Below, in pieces: positions 1-5,150 of a stretch of 24,719 nt of DNA (the first letter of the stretch is position 1; every line of letters begins with the position of its first letter). The stretch comes from an uncultured Sutterella sp. (GTDB lineage: Bacteria > Pseudomonadota > Gammaproteobacteria > Burkholderiales > Burkholderiaceae_F). Below the pieces are notes generated by a model, which had not been told where the DNA came from, searched no databases, and saw only the letters and a program-made list of their open reading frames with translations. The translations under genes were made by a program, and so were the position numbers. The stretch is taken from assembly GCA_934249275.1 (NCBI GenBank), contig CAKQKT010000015.1, positions 1 through 24,719 of the forward strand, given 5' to 3'.

Positions 1-976
1 CTGCGAACTCATCGAAGGTTCCGGCCTTGCCTGCACCAACACGACCGACGTTGAAGTCATTCGCGAAGAAGCCAAGAAGCTCCTCGCCGCCGGCGCCGAA
101 CTTCTTCTTCCGGTCTGCGGCCGCGTTGCCGGCGCTTCCCAGAAGCTCATCGCCGAAGGCCTCCCCATCGTCGACCTTCTCACGACCGCCGCTCACAAGG
201 CGATCGACGAAACCCCGGTTCGCCTGCCGAAGCCCTTCAAGATCGGCCTTATCGGCGGTCTCGGCCCGGCCGCAACGGTTGACCTCTATGACAAGATCGT
301 GAAGGCCACACCCGCCAAGAACGACCAGGAACACTTCAAGCTCGTCGTCGAACAGAATCCGCAGATTCCCGACCGCACGGCCTGCCTCCTCAAGGGCGGC
401 GTCGACCCGACGCTTGCCATGTACGGCTGCGCCCGCCGTCTCCAGAAGGACGGCTGCGACGCCGTGATCGTGCCCTGCAACACGGCTCACGCCTTCGTTC
501 CCTATCTTGAACGCCACCTTGACATCCCCTTCATCAACATGCAGGTTGCTACGATGGAGGAAATCAAGGCCAAGCTCGGCGACAAGGCCCGCATCGGCCT
601 CCTCGCCACCTCCGGCACGGTCCAGACCGGCATCTACAGCGAAAAGGCCAAGGCTCTCAACCTCCCGCTCTTCGTCCCTGACGAAAAGCATCAGGAACTC
701 GTGATGGCCGCCATCTACGGCCCGCTCGGCGCCAAGGCCGGCTACACCGACGGCCAGTGCCACGATGACCTCTGCGCCGCCGCCGAATACCTCGTCAAGA
801 CCTACGACTGCAACTGCCTGATTCTCGGCTGCACCGAACTCCCGCTCATTCTCCATGAATGCGACGACTTCGAATGCGCCGGCAAGACGGTCAGCCTCGT
901 CGACCCGACCTCCGCGCTCGCCCGCAAGGTCGCGCGCATCGCCATCGAAACCAACAAGGCTCGCGGCACGCGCTAA
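1..976 (+). CDS. Two-domain aspartate/glutamate racemase family protein (5' partial)
   Basis: The reading frame is open from base 2 with no stop until the TAA at 974-976, so the start lies upstream of the window (324 residues visible). The C-terminal two thirds is a complete Asp/Glu racemase domain (PF01177 type). It begins with the IGLIGGLGP motif near base 242, and both expected catalytic cysteines are present: PCNTAH (Cys codon 476-478) and LGCTELP (Cys codon 830-832). These act as the acid/base pair in cofactor-independent amino-acid racemases. Upstream, in the same frame, is the end of another domain that also looks racemase-like, with cysteines at 32-34 (LACTNTT) and 116-118 (LPVCGRV). 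Ordinary aspartate racemases start at the IGLIGG strand, so this is a tandem fusion. Substrate cannot be told from sequence; aspartate or glutamate is the usual one. Confidence 0.85.
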   Translation, partial: CELIEGSGLACTNTTDVEVIREEAKKLLAAGAELLLPVCGRVAGASQKLIAEGLPIVDLLTTAAHKAIDETPVRLPKPFKIGLIGGLGPAATVDLYDKIVKATPAKNDQEHFKLVVEQNPQIPDRTACLLKGGVDPTLAMYGCARRLQKDGCDAVIVPCNTAHAFVPYLERHLDIPFINMQVATMEEIKAKLGDKARIGLLATSGTVQTGIYSEKAKALNLPLFVPDEKHQELVMAAIYGPLGAKAGYTDGQCHDDLCAAAEYLVKTYDCNCLILGCTELPLILHECDDFECAGKTVSLVDPTSALARKVARIAIETNKARGTR

Positions 977-985
977 TCCTCATTA

Positions 986-1049
986 ATCACGCCTTATCGG
1001 CGTGATGCCCAGCCAAACGGCCGTCCGATCATCCGGGCGGCCGTTTTTT
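986..1049 (+). terminator. Tandem hairpins, second one a Rho-independent terminator
   Basis: A perfect 8-bp stem (986-993 with 999-1006, 5-base loop) lies 10 bases after the racemase stop. It is followed by a GC-rich 12-bp stem with one G.T pair (1016-1027 with 1034-1045 approximately) running into six T residues at 1044-1049. The second hairpin is a typical intrinsic terminator. It may also stop the convergent minus-strand gene ending at 1100, but its T-run on that strand is only three bases. Confidence 0.85.
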
Positions 1050-1099
1050 CGTCTGCATTCCGACAAGTCTCGAACCTTGATCCTAACTCGCGGTTAAAA

Positions 1100-1912
1100 T
1101 CAAATGGCAAGCACCGAGCCCGCACCGGTCCAGTCGACGTCGTCGAATCGGCGCGCGAGCTCCGCAGCGGCCTTGAAGCCCGTGCAGTGATTCACTCGCC
1201 AGCGTCGAACCGGAATCTTCGAAAGCGCATCCATCCAAACCGGAAGCTCTTCCGGACGAGCGCCGCTCAAGTGCGTTCCGCCCGTCACGGCGTCGAAGGA
1301 CTCGATGCCGAACTTTTTCATCGCGTAGTTCAATATATTCGGAAGTCCCGCATGAGCACACCCGAGCACAACAGACCAGCCGCTGTCCCCTCTCACGAGG
1401 AGAGAGACGTCGTCCGCGAAGGTGTCCGGGATCTTTTCACCGGCGGATCCAGTCTCGAACATGTTGTCGAAGACGATGAACTTCGGATCACGTTCGGACT
1501 CGGGAACGGTGAAGGCAATCACCTCGGGAAGGATGTGAACGCCTCCCTCGACAGGCGTAATGGGGAGTGCAGCGAAGAGCGGACCGCCGCCGCTCGCACG
1601 AGACGCGTCCGCGTCACCCCAGCGCAGGCGCGCGATCTCTCGCGACGCCCAAAGCTTTGCCGACGGTGCCACGCGGAGGATATCCGCGAGGCCAGACGCA
1701 TGATCGAAGTGGCCGTGGGAAAGCGCGACATTCTCAATCCTCTCAGGACGAATGCCGAGCGCTCGAAGATTATGAAGAAGAACGTGAAGAATCCCGCCGG
1801 TGTCCCAGAGCAGATTTCCGGAAGGCGTCTCGATGAAGACCGAAAAGCCCCACTCGGCGTAGAGTCCCTGCCTCTGGCAGAAGTTGTCGACAACGATCGT
1901 GGCGCGGTTCAT
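1100..1912 (-). CDS. Metallo-beta-lactamase-fold hydrolase, COG1237-like
   Basis: 270 residues. The metal-binding signature HGHFDH is at residues 66-71 (His66, His68, Asp70, His71), with further candidate metal ligands at His187 (GCAHAG), His214 (GGTHL) and His242 (NHCTG). This arrangement, with the second-half GCAHAG and GGTHL motifs, resembles the COG1237 group annotated as dihydropterin ribofuranosylaminobenzene phosphate synthase-like; the true substrate is unknown. There is no signal peptide, so it is probably cytoplasmic. The start at 1912 is preferred to the ATG at 1918 because AGGGAGG at 1920-1926 is 7 bases from 1912 and only 1 base from 1918. It is divergent from the membrane protein that follows, and the two share a short intergenic region. 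Confidence 0.85.
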   Translation of the reverse strand: MNRATIVVDNFCQRQGLYAEWGFSVFIETPSGNLLWDTGGILHVLLHNLRALGIRPERIENVALSHGHFDHASGLADILRVAPSAKLWASREIARLRWGDADASRASGGGPLFAALPITPVEGGVHILPEVIAFTVPESERDPKFIVFDNMFETGSAGEKIPDTFADDVSLLVRGDSGWSVVLGCAHAGLPNILNYAMKKFGIESFDAVTGGTHLSGARPEELPVWMDALSKIPVRRWRVNHCTGFKAAAELARRFDDVDWTGAGSVLAI

Positions 1913-1933
1913 GAGCATTCCTCCCTAATTCCG

Positions 1934-2293
1934 GTGAAGACCGGCGGCGATCTTGCCGAATCGACTCAAGCCGATCGCCGCTCCACACTCCACTATAGCG
2001 CCGAAGACCTCGAGAACTCCACGCCCATTCCGCCCGACCCGCCCTTCCGGGCCGTCAAGCAGCTTCTGGCACTCCTCGGCGCCCTGCTCGCAGGCGTCGC
2101 CGCAGGCCTCATCGTTCCCGTTCTTGCCGGCTTCGGCGAGCGAGGCCTTGCCATCGGGATCGCCACCACGGCGCTCATTCTTCTGGGAATCGGCATTCAC
2201 GACCAGGTCAAGGATCCGGACAACCGCAGCGGCATGCGATTCATCCTGGCCGGCCTCGCCTGCGTCTTCCTTCTCATCGTCGTTCTCATTTAA
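1934..2293 (+). CDS. Small three-helix membrane protein, unknown function
   Basis: About 119 residues if the GTG at 1934 is the start; no ATG is available in frame near the coding signal. The open frame continues much further upstream (to 1187), but that part is antisense to the hydrolase and reads as low-quality shadow sequence. After a polar, proline-rich N-terminus of about 45 residues come three hydrophobic segments: VKQLLALLGALLAGVAAGLI and what follows it, an Ala/Ile/Leu-rich helix around GLAIGIATTALILLGIGI, and a C-terminal helix ending in FLLIVVLI. A short cytoplasmic or periplasmic loop with Lys-Asp-Pro-Asp separates the last two. I do not recognise a family. The start is uncertain because no good ribosome binding site is visible. 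Confidence 0.55.
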   Translation: MKTGGDLAESTQADRRSTLHYSAEDLENSTPIPPDPPFRAVKQLLALLGALLAGVAAGLIVPVLAGFGERGLAIGIATTALILLGIGIHDQVKDPDNRSGMRFILAGLACVFLLIVVLI

Positions 2294-2300
2294 TGCCGTC

Positions 2301-2329
2301 AGTTACGGCTAACAATCCGCTCCTATATT
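2301..2329 (+). promoter_or_regulatory. Candidate promoter of the small exported protein
   Basis: The -10 box TATATT lies at 2324-2329; the -35 region around 2301-2308 (AGTTACGG) is poor. A start of transcription near 2336 gives a leader of about 30 bases before the TTG start at 2366. It also lies after the upstream ATG at 2333, which argues against that ATG. Confidence 0.4.
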
Positions 2330-2365
2330 TGAATGGTTTTCGGACCATCTTTGGGAGAGACTATT

Positions 2366-2704
2366 TTGAAACTTATTCTGGCAGCCGCCGCACTCGCCGC
2401 GGCTCTTTCCTGCAGCGCCGCCGGCACTCAGGATCTTCAGGCCCACGGCGAGCAATACTTCCGCATCTTCAGCATCCTGCCCGACGGACAGGGCATCCTC
2501 GCGCGCCGCTGCACCAAGCTCACGCAAAGCGGCCTCTGCGTCGGCTCGCCCGTTCTTCTTCCGGCCGACGCCGTCAAGGCACCCGCCCCGGACAAGATCG
2601 TCCGCCTTGCCGATCCCAAGGAGAACGGCTGGCATACGCTTCAGCACGACAACGGACAAAAGAAGACCGTCATGAAGATGACGGGCAAGGAAATGGCCGA
2701 GTAG
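2366..2704 (+). CDS. Small exported protein of unknown function, probable TTG start
   Basis: 112 residues from TTG at 2366. The start was chosen because GGGAG at 2353-2357 is 8 bases upstream and because translation from here gives a clean signal peptide (Met-Lys, then LILAAAALAAALSCSAAG). Starting at the in-frame ATG 2333 would put 11 odd residues ahead of the signal. The mature part of about 90 residues has two cysteines (RRCTKL and GLCVG), which could form a disulphide in the periplasm, and a Lys-rich tail. No family recognised. It stands alone, with its own promoter candidate and a strong terminator right after it. Confidence 0.65.
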   Translation: MKLILAAAALAAALSCSAAGTQDLQAHGEQYFRIFSILPDGQGILARRCTKLTQSGLCVGSPVLLPADAVKAPAPDKIVRLADPKENGWHTLQHDNGQKKTVMKMTGKEMAE

Positions 2705-2725
2705 CCGTTTCAGCAAGCTTCCGTC

Positions 2726-2760
2726 AAACGGGCCGTCCTCCTCGGCGAAGGGCCCGTTTT
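2726..2760 (+). terminator. Rho-independent terminator
   Basis: AAACGGGCC (2726-2734) pairs with GGCCCGTTT (2751-2759) and ends in TTTT, 22 bases after the stop codon of the small exported protein. Confidence 0.8.
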
Positions 2761-2785
2761 CTGCGTCCTTACGGAATCCGGATAC

Positions 2786-2823
2786 AAAAACGCCCCGAAA
2801 CATGAGGAGACGTTTCGAGGCGT
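2786..2823 (-). terminator. Minus-strand terminator hairpin with CUCCUC loop
   Basis: On the minus strand the arms 2823-2812 and 2801-2790 pair over 12 positions. The only imperfect pair (2795 with 2818) is G.U on this strand and A.C on the other. Five U residues follow (2790-2786). The 10-base loop (2811-2802) reads GUCUCCUCAU, a pyrimidine-rich anti-Shine-Dalgarno type sequence. It is the second of two stop signals for a minus-strand transcript coming from the right. Confidence 0.65.
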
Positions 2824-2829
2824 GCTTGT

Positions 2830-2875
2830 AAAAACAGCAAACGGTCTGCCGAACCACCAGCAGACCGTTGCTTTT
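2830..2875 (-). terminator. Terminator hairpin, first stop of the minus-strand RNA
   Basis: Arms 2836-2849 and 2860-2872 form a 13-bp stem with one bulged base and a 10-base loop. On the minus strand the stem is followed by GUUUUUAC (U run 2834-2830), on the plus strand by TTTT (2872-2875), so it may act in both directions. Confidence 0.65.
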
Positions 2876-3119
2876 CCAACCTATGAAGCTTCAGAGGACC
2901 AGTCCGAAGCTTCCGAGCATCAAACCGGACCAGGGCTTGATGCGATGCACAAGCTCCAGGGGACCAGCCCGGCTGCCGAAGGCAGGCGCTTGCGCATTTG
3001 TTTCTTGTCCGGGGGACTTGAAACTCGAAGTATCGTCGGGAGGAGAGACTGTCCGACGACTTCTTTCTGATGCAGCGGCCAAAGGAGAAAAATGCCGCCC
3101 CATCGCGAGAACTAAGAAG

Positions 3120-3133
3120 AACCCTTAAGGGTT
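3120..3133. repeat. 14-bp perfect palindrome AACCCTTAAGGGTT
   Basis: A perfect palindrome just inside the proposed 5' end of the minus-strand RNA. It could be a 5' hairpin (AACCC/GGGUU with a UUAA loop) protecting the transcript, or a protein-binding site close to its promoter. Confidence 0.5.
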
Positions 3134-3156
3134 ACTCCCTGCTCAACACAGAACGA

Positions 3157-3185
3157 AGTATATACGGATTTACCCCATAAGGAAA
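3157..3185 (-). promoter_or_regulatory. Possible promoter of the minus-strand RNA
   Basis: The minus strand carries TATACT at 3162-3157, five of six matches to the -10 consensus. The hexamer 17 bases upstream (3185-3180, TTTCCT) is a poor -35, so an activator or a different start is possible. Confidence 0.3.
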
Positions 3186-3204
3186 CCCCTTATGGATTTT
3201 TTTT
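3175..3204 (+). terminator. Strong plus-strand Rho-independent terminator
   Basis: CCATAAGG (3175-3182) pairs with CCTTATGG (3188-3195) across a 5-base loop, followed by A and eight T residues (3197-3204). No plus-strand protein gene lies between the terminator at 2760 and this one. It therefore either ends a plus-strand non-coding transcript or shields the downstream control region from read-through. Confidence 0.75.
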
Positions 3205-3310
3205 ACATCATTCCCCGATCCAAGATGTAACAAATTATTGCCATATGATTTTCATATCCGCTTAAACCGCCTCCCTTTCCCTGCAGCAGTGTGAAACGCA
3301 TTGTTTTCAC
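3203..3310. other. AT-rich tract with three inverted repeats
   Basis: This part of the long gene-free region is AT-rich in contrast to its surroundings. It holds three inverted repeats: TTACATC/GATGTAA (3203-3209 and 3224-3230, 14 bases apart), ATATGA-TTT-TCATAT (3243-3257), and GTGAAA/TTTCAC (3291-3296 and 3305-3310). These could be protein-binding sites. I see no gene between 3205 and 3502. Confidence 0.4.
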
Positions 3311-3489
3311 CTCTAACGCCGACACTTTCATCTATTGACAGCGGCCCTCAAGCATCGCAGCCATCTTCGTCAGATCGTCGCCTATAGTTGGTTGCGTTCT
3401 ACTTCACGCCAAGGTTCGCCTCCTTTGCATTGCTTCCGAAAGTGAGTCGAAATTTCTTTCATCTTTCGCAAAGGTTGTGCGAATAACGC

Positions 3490-3525
3490 TTCTTTTCCTT
3501 TGAAGGTGCATTTACAATGTCTTTG
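3490..3525 (+). promoter_or_regulatory. Promoter with candidate NsrR operator
   Basis: AAGGTGCATTT at 3503-3513 exactly fits the NsrR half-site AAGRTGYATTT. The second half-site (3515-3525, CAATGTCTTTG) matches only about six of eleven positions. The site overlaps a good -10 box, TACAAT at 3513-3518; the -35 (TTCTTT, 3490-3495) is weak. An NsrR-like gene lies two genes downstream, so NO-sensitive repression of the reductase is a reasonable inference. Confidence 0.45.
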
Positions 3526-3573
3526 AACGCAGGGAATTTTTCCCCGCCTATTCACGGGATGCCGGCAACGGCC

Positions 3574-3603
3574 TCCCGCCTCCGGCGCTCCGCAGGGGCG
3601 GGA
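3574..3603 (+). other. GC-rich hairpin in the 5' leader of the reductase gene
   Basis: TCCCGCC (3574-3580) pairs with GGCGGGA (3597-3603). If transcription starts near 3525, the leader is about 125 bases long and structured. No known riboswitch signature seen. Confidence 0.3.
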
Positions 3604-3650
3604 TCCGTAACGGGCCGATGCCGTCGTCTCCGCATACAGGAGGTTTGCAT

Positions 3651-4376
3651 ATGACAACAACGACATGCAGCTGGAGGCCCTATCGCGTCGCTTTGCGCAC
3701 TCAGGAGTGCCGTGGCGTCATCAGTCTCTACCTCGAACCGACGGACGGAAAGGCTCCGCCGGCATTTGCAGCCGGCCAGTACGTCGATCTCCGCATGCCC
3801 GGCGTCGAACCGCACGCGTTCTTCCTTGTCGGCCCGAGCGGCGACCCTCTCGTCAGGCTCACCATCGAAGTGGGCGACGAGCCCTTCCTCGGCGAAGTCG
3901 GCCGCATTGCCAAGCTCAAGCTCGGCGACGCCGTCGAGCTCTCCGAACCCAAGGGCGAACTCGCAATCGAACCCGGTGAAACGCCCGTCGTCATCATGTG
4001 CGAGAACATCGGCTGCGTCGTGGCGCACGCATTCCTCTCTGAAATGGCCGTTGCCTCGCCCGCACGTCCCGTTCGCGTTCTCTGCCAGGTCCCCAACGGC
4101 ACCCGCATGCTGATGCGCGCTGAACTCAAGAAGCTCGTCGAGCTGATGCCCAATGCCGGCCTCGCCATCTTCTTCGCCGCCCCCTTCACCACTGACACGG
4201 CCGGCAAGGACTACGAAGTCGCAGGCCCCATCACCGTCGCCAACTCCCGAAGCGTTTGCGTCAACCCCGATGCGGACTTCTACATCGTCGGCTGCAAGGA
4301 CTTCACGGACAAGCTCCATGCCGATCTGATCAACCTCGGCATCATCCACTCCCGCATCCACGTTCAGGTTCTGTAA
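3651..4376 (+). CDS. Hmp-like FAD/NAD reductase module with altered cofactor motifs
   Basis: 241 residues; the start at 3651 is set by AGGAGG at 3638-3643, 7 bases upstream. The whole length aligns by pattern with the reductase half of flavohaemoprotein (Hmp) and related ferredoxin-NADP reductase-fold proteins: an opening beta-strand (YRVALRTQE), the AGQYVDL motif at 41-47, a GELAI strand, TPVVIMC at 111-117, and the C-terminal YIVGC at 211-215 ending in HVQVL. There is no globin domain. Key cofactor residues differ. The R-x-Y-S motif that holds the flavin is replaced by HAFFLV (55-60), the NAD-binding G-x-G-x-x-P region by CENIGCVVA (117-125), and the usual CGP by VGCKD. It may bind a different cofactor, act only as a partner protein, or be inactive. 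It precedes an NsrR-like gene and has a candidate NsrR site, suggesting a role in nitric oxide stress. Confidence 0.7.
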   Translation: MTTTTCSWRPYRVALRTQECRGVISLYLEPTDGKAPPAFAAGQYVDLRMPGVEPHAFFLVGPSGDPLVRLTIEVGDEPFLGEVGRIAKLKLGDAVELSEPKGELAIEPGETPVVIMCENIGCVVAHAFLSEMAVASPARPVRVLCQVPNGTRMLMRAELKKLVELMPNAGLAIFFAAPFTTDTAGKDYEVAGPITVANSRSVCVNPDADFYIVGCKDFTDKLHADLINLGIIHSRIHVQVL

Positions 4377-4388
4377 GAACCCGGCGCA

Positions 4389-4433
4389 ACTCGGCGGCGA
4401 GGCAATTAACGCGCACATTGCCTCCAGCCGAGT
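4389..4433 (+). terminator. Long hairpin after the reductase gene
   Basis: An outer stem of 7 bp (4389-4395 with 4427-4433) and an inner stem of 8 bp (4399-4406 with 4417-4424) are separated by a small internal loop, 12 bases after the stop. No T run follows, so it may be a weak terminator or an mRNA 3'-end stabiliser. Confidence 0.45.
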
Positions 4434-4474
4434 CTGAATTTGCAGTCTCTTTCACAGGGATTTTCCCCGAAAGG

Positions 4475-4506
4475 GACTGCACAACGCAGTCGACAAGAGA
4501 TATACT
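4475..4506 (+). promoter_or_regulatory. Promoter of the NsrR-like gene with overlapping inverted repeat
   Basis: TGCACA (4478-4483) and TATACT (4501-4506), 17 bases apart, make a fair sigma-70 promoter. The perfect inverted repeat GACTGC-N5-GCAGTC (4475-4491) covers the -35, and a third copy of GCAGTC sits at 4442-4447. This is a possible operator, unlike the NsrR consensus. Confidence 0.45.
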
Positions 4507-4522
4507 TTTTTAAATTAGCTCT

Positions 4523-4547
4523 GGGCGAGTTGCATAATTGCTCGCCC
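4523..4547. repeat. Inverted repeat in the leader of the NsrR-like gene
   Basis: GGGCGAG (4523-4529) and CTCGCCC (4541-4547), a perfect 7-bp inverted repeat with an 11-base AT-rich centre, lie between the promoter candidate and the start codon at 4576. It could be an mRNA hairpin or an operator. Confidence 0.45.
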
Positions 4548-4575
4548 GGACGTCCTCATCCGACAGGACTGCGTC

Positions 4576-5081
4576 ATGCTTATCTCCCGATTCACCGACC
4601 TGAGCCTGCGTGTTCTGATGTATCTCACATACACGGACCGCGACACCCTCGTCACCGTCAACGAACTGTCCGAACGACTCCATTGGTCCCGCAACCACAT
4701 GGGCAGGATCGTTTACTTCATGAGCACCAAGGGATGGGTGGAAACGCACCGCGGCAGGTTTGGCGGAATAACTCTCAAGCACAAGCCGTCCGAATACCGC
4801 ATCGGCGACCTCGTGCAGATTCTTGAAGAACAGGGCGACCTCATCGACTGCTTGAACCCTCGGAGTGCACTTTTGCCGGCCACTGCCGCATACGCGATCT
4901 CATGCGCGAGGCCGCTTGCGACTTCTACGCCCGGCTCAACACGGCCACGCTCGAAACGCTGACGCAGGACGACGACGTCCGCCAGGCCATTGCCGAACTC
5001 AATGAACCTTCGAAAGTCTCCAGCAAGCCCTCCGGCAATTCCCTTATTCGCCAGATGCAGGAACGCCTGCATAAGAGCTAG
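4576..5081 (+). pseudogene. nsrR: NsrR-like Rrf2 regulator, frameshifted
   Basis: The N-terminal frame encodes an Rrf2-family winged-helix protein closely patterned on NsrR: FTDLSLRVLMYL, the recognition-helix motif SRNHM, the wing RGRFGGITL, and YRIGDLVQILE. NsrR is an iron-sulphur repressor that senses nitric oxide. In this frame the protein runs out of the family after Asp-Cys-Leu-Asn and ends at 4962 with unrelated residues. Inserting one base at the CCC tract 4857-4859 restores the expected C-terminus in the other frame (4860-5081). That frame contains ECTFAGHCRIRD, giving a cysteine triad (about residues 92, 98 and 104) like that of NsrR, and then continues for about 60 more residues to the TAG at 5079-5081. 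The restored protein would be about 168 residues. This is either a real loss-of-function mutation, a slippage site, or a single-base sequencing error in a short C run. Confidence 0.8.
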
Positions 5082-5105
5082 ATTTTTCGGTTCATCCAAA
5101 CACGA

Positions 5106-5140
5106 AAACCCCGTCGTCGCCAGCGGGGTTTCGTTTTTTT
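5106..5140 (+). terminator. Rho-independent terminator between convergent genes
   Basis: AAACCCCG (5106-5113) pairs with CGGGGTTT (5124-5131), followed by CG and seven T residues (5134-5140). It lies between the NsrR-like gene (+) and the XRE regulator (-). On the minus strand it is followed by four T, so it may act both ways. Confidence 0.85.
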
Positions 5141-5150
5141 CAAGCTTTCT

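Larger units (their letters stand above)
2830..3150 (-). ncRNA. Candidate structured small RNA with repeated hairpin loops
   Basis: No convincing ORF lies here, yet the minus strand folds into consecutive hairpins, 5' to 3'. 3099-3074: loop contains UCUCCUUU. 3060-3032: 8-bp stem, loop contains CUCUCCUC. 3024-3000: symmetric stem GUUUC-AA-GUCC. 2995-2947: three-way junction. 2943-2917 and 2913-2885: 10- and 11-bp stems. Two long stems and one junction arm all display the same 7-base loop CUGGUCC (2933-2927, 2902-2896, 2967-2961). Imperfect pairs at 2893/2905, 2924/2936, 2958/2970, 2949/2993, 3032/3060, 3074/3099 and 2795/2818 are all G.U on this strand and A.C on the other, which supports minus-strand transcription. 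The RNA would end at the U run at 2834-2830 or read through to 2786. The 5' end near 3150 rests on a TATACT box. It does not match 6S, tmRNA, RNase P or SRP RNA signatures I know. Function unknown; base-pairing regulation through the loops is inference. Confidence 0.6.

Noticed and set aside
1187..1933. N-terminal part of a 368-codon plus-strand frame
   Set aside because: It is antisense to the metallo-hydrolase. Only the part after about 1934, with membrane helices, looks coding.
2293..2805. 170-codon plus-strand frame overlapping the small exported protein
   Set aside because: Arg/Ser/Pro-rich out-of-frame shadow; the exported protein's frame has the signal peptide, ribosome binding site and terminator.
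2896..2967. CRISPR-like repeats (GGACCAG three times)
   Set aside because: The repeat is only 7 bases and lies in hairpin loops with uneven spacing; no array structure.
2885..3060. 6S RNA, RNase P RNA, tmRNA, SRP RNA or CsrB/RsmZ-like RNA
   Set aside because: The universal RNase P GAGGAAAGTCC core, the tmRNA ends and tag, and the SRP GGAAGGAAGC core are absent, as is a long 6S-like single hairpin. GGA-bearing loops exist only on the plus strand, where the stems contain mismatches, so a CsrA sponge is not favoured.
2891..3103. 70-codon minus-strand ORF inside the small RNA
   Set aside because: No ribosome binding site, no recognisable domain, and its codons run through all the stems. Structure with G.U pairs explains the region better.
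3224..3240. Second NsrR site (AAGATGTAAC...)
   Set aside because: Only the first few bases match and there is no symmetric second half-site.
3552..4418. 288-codon minus-strand open frame
   Set aside because: Antisense to the reductase module, which has a perfect ribosome binding site and family motifs.
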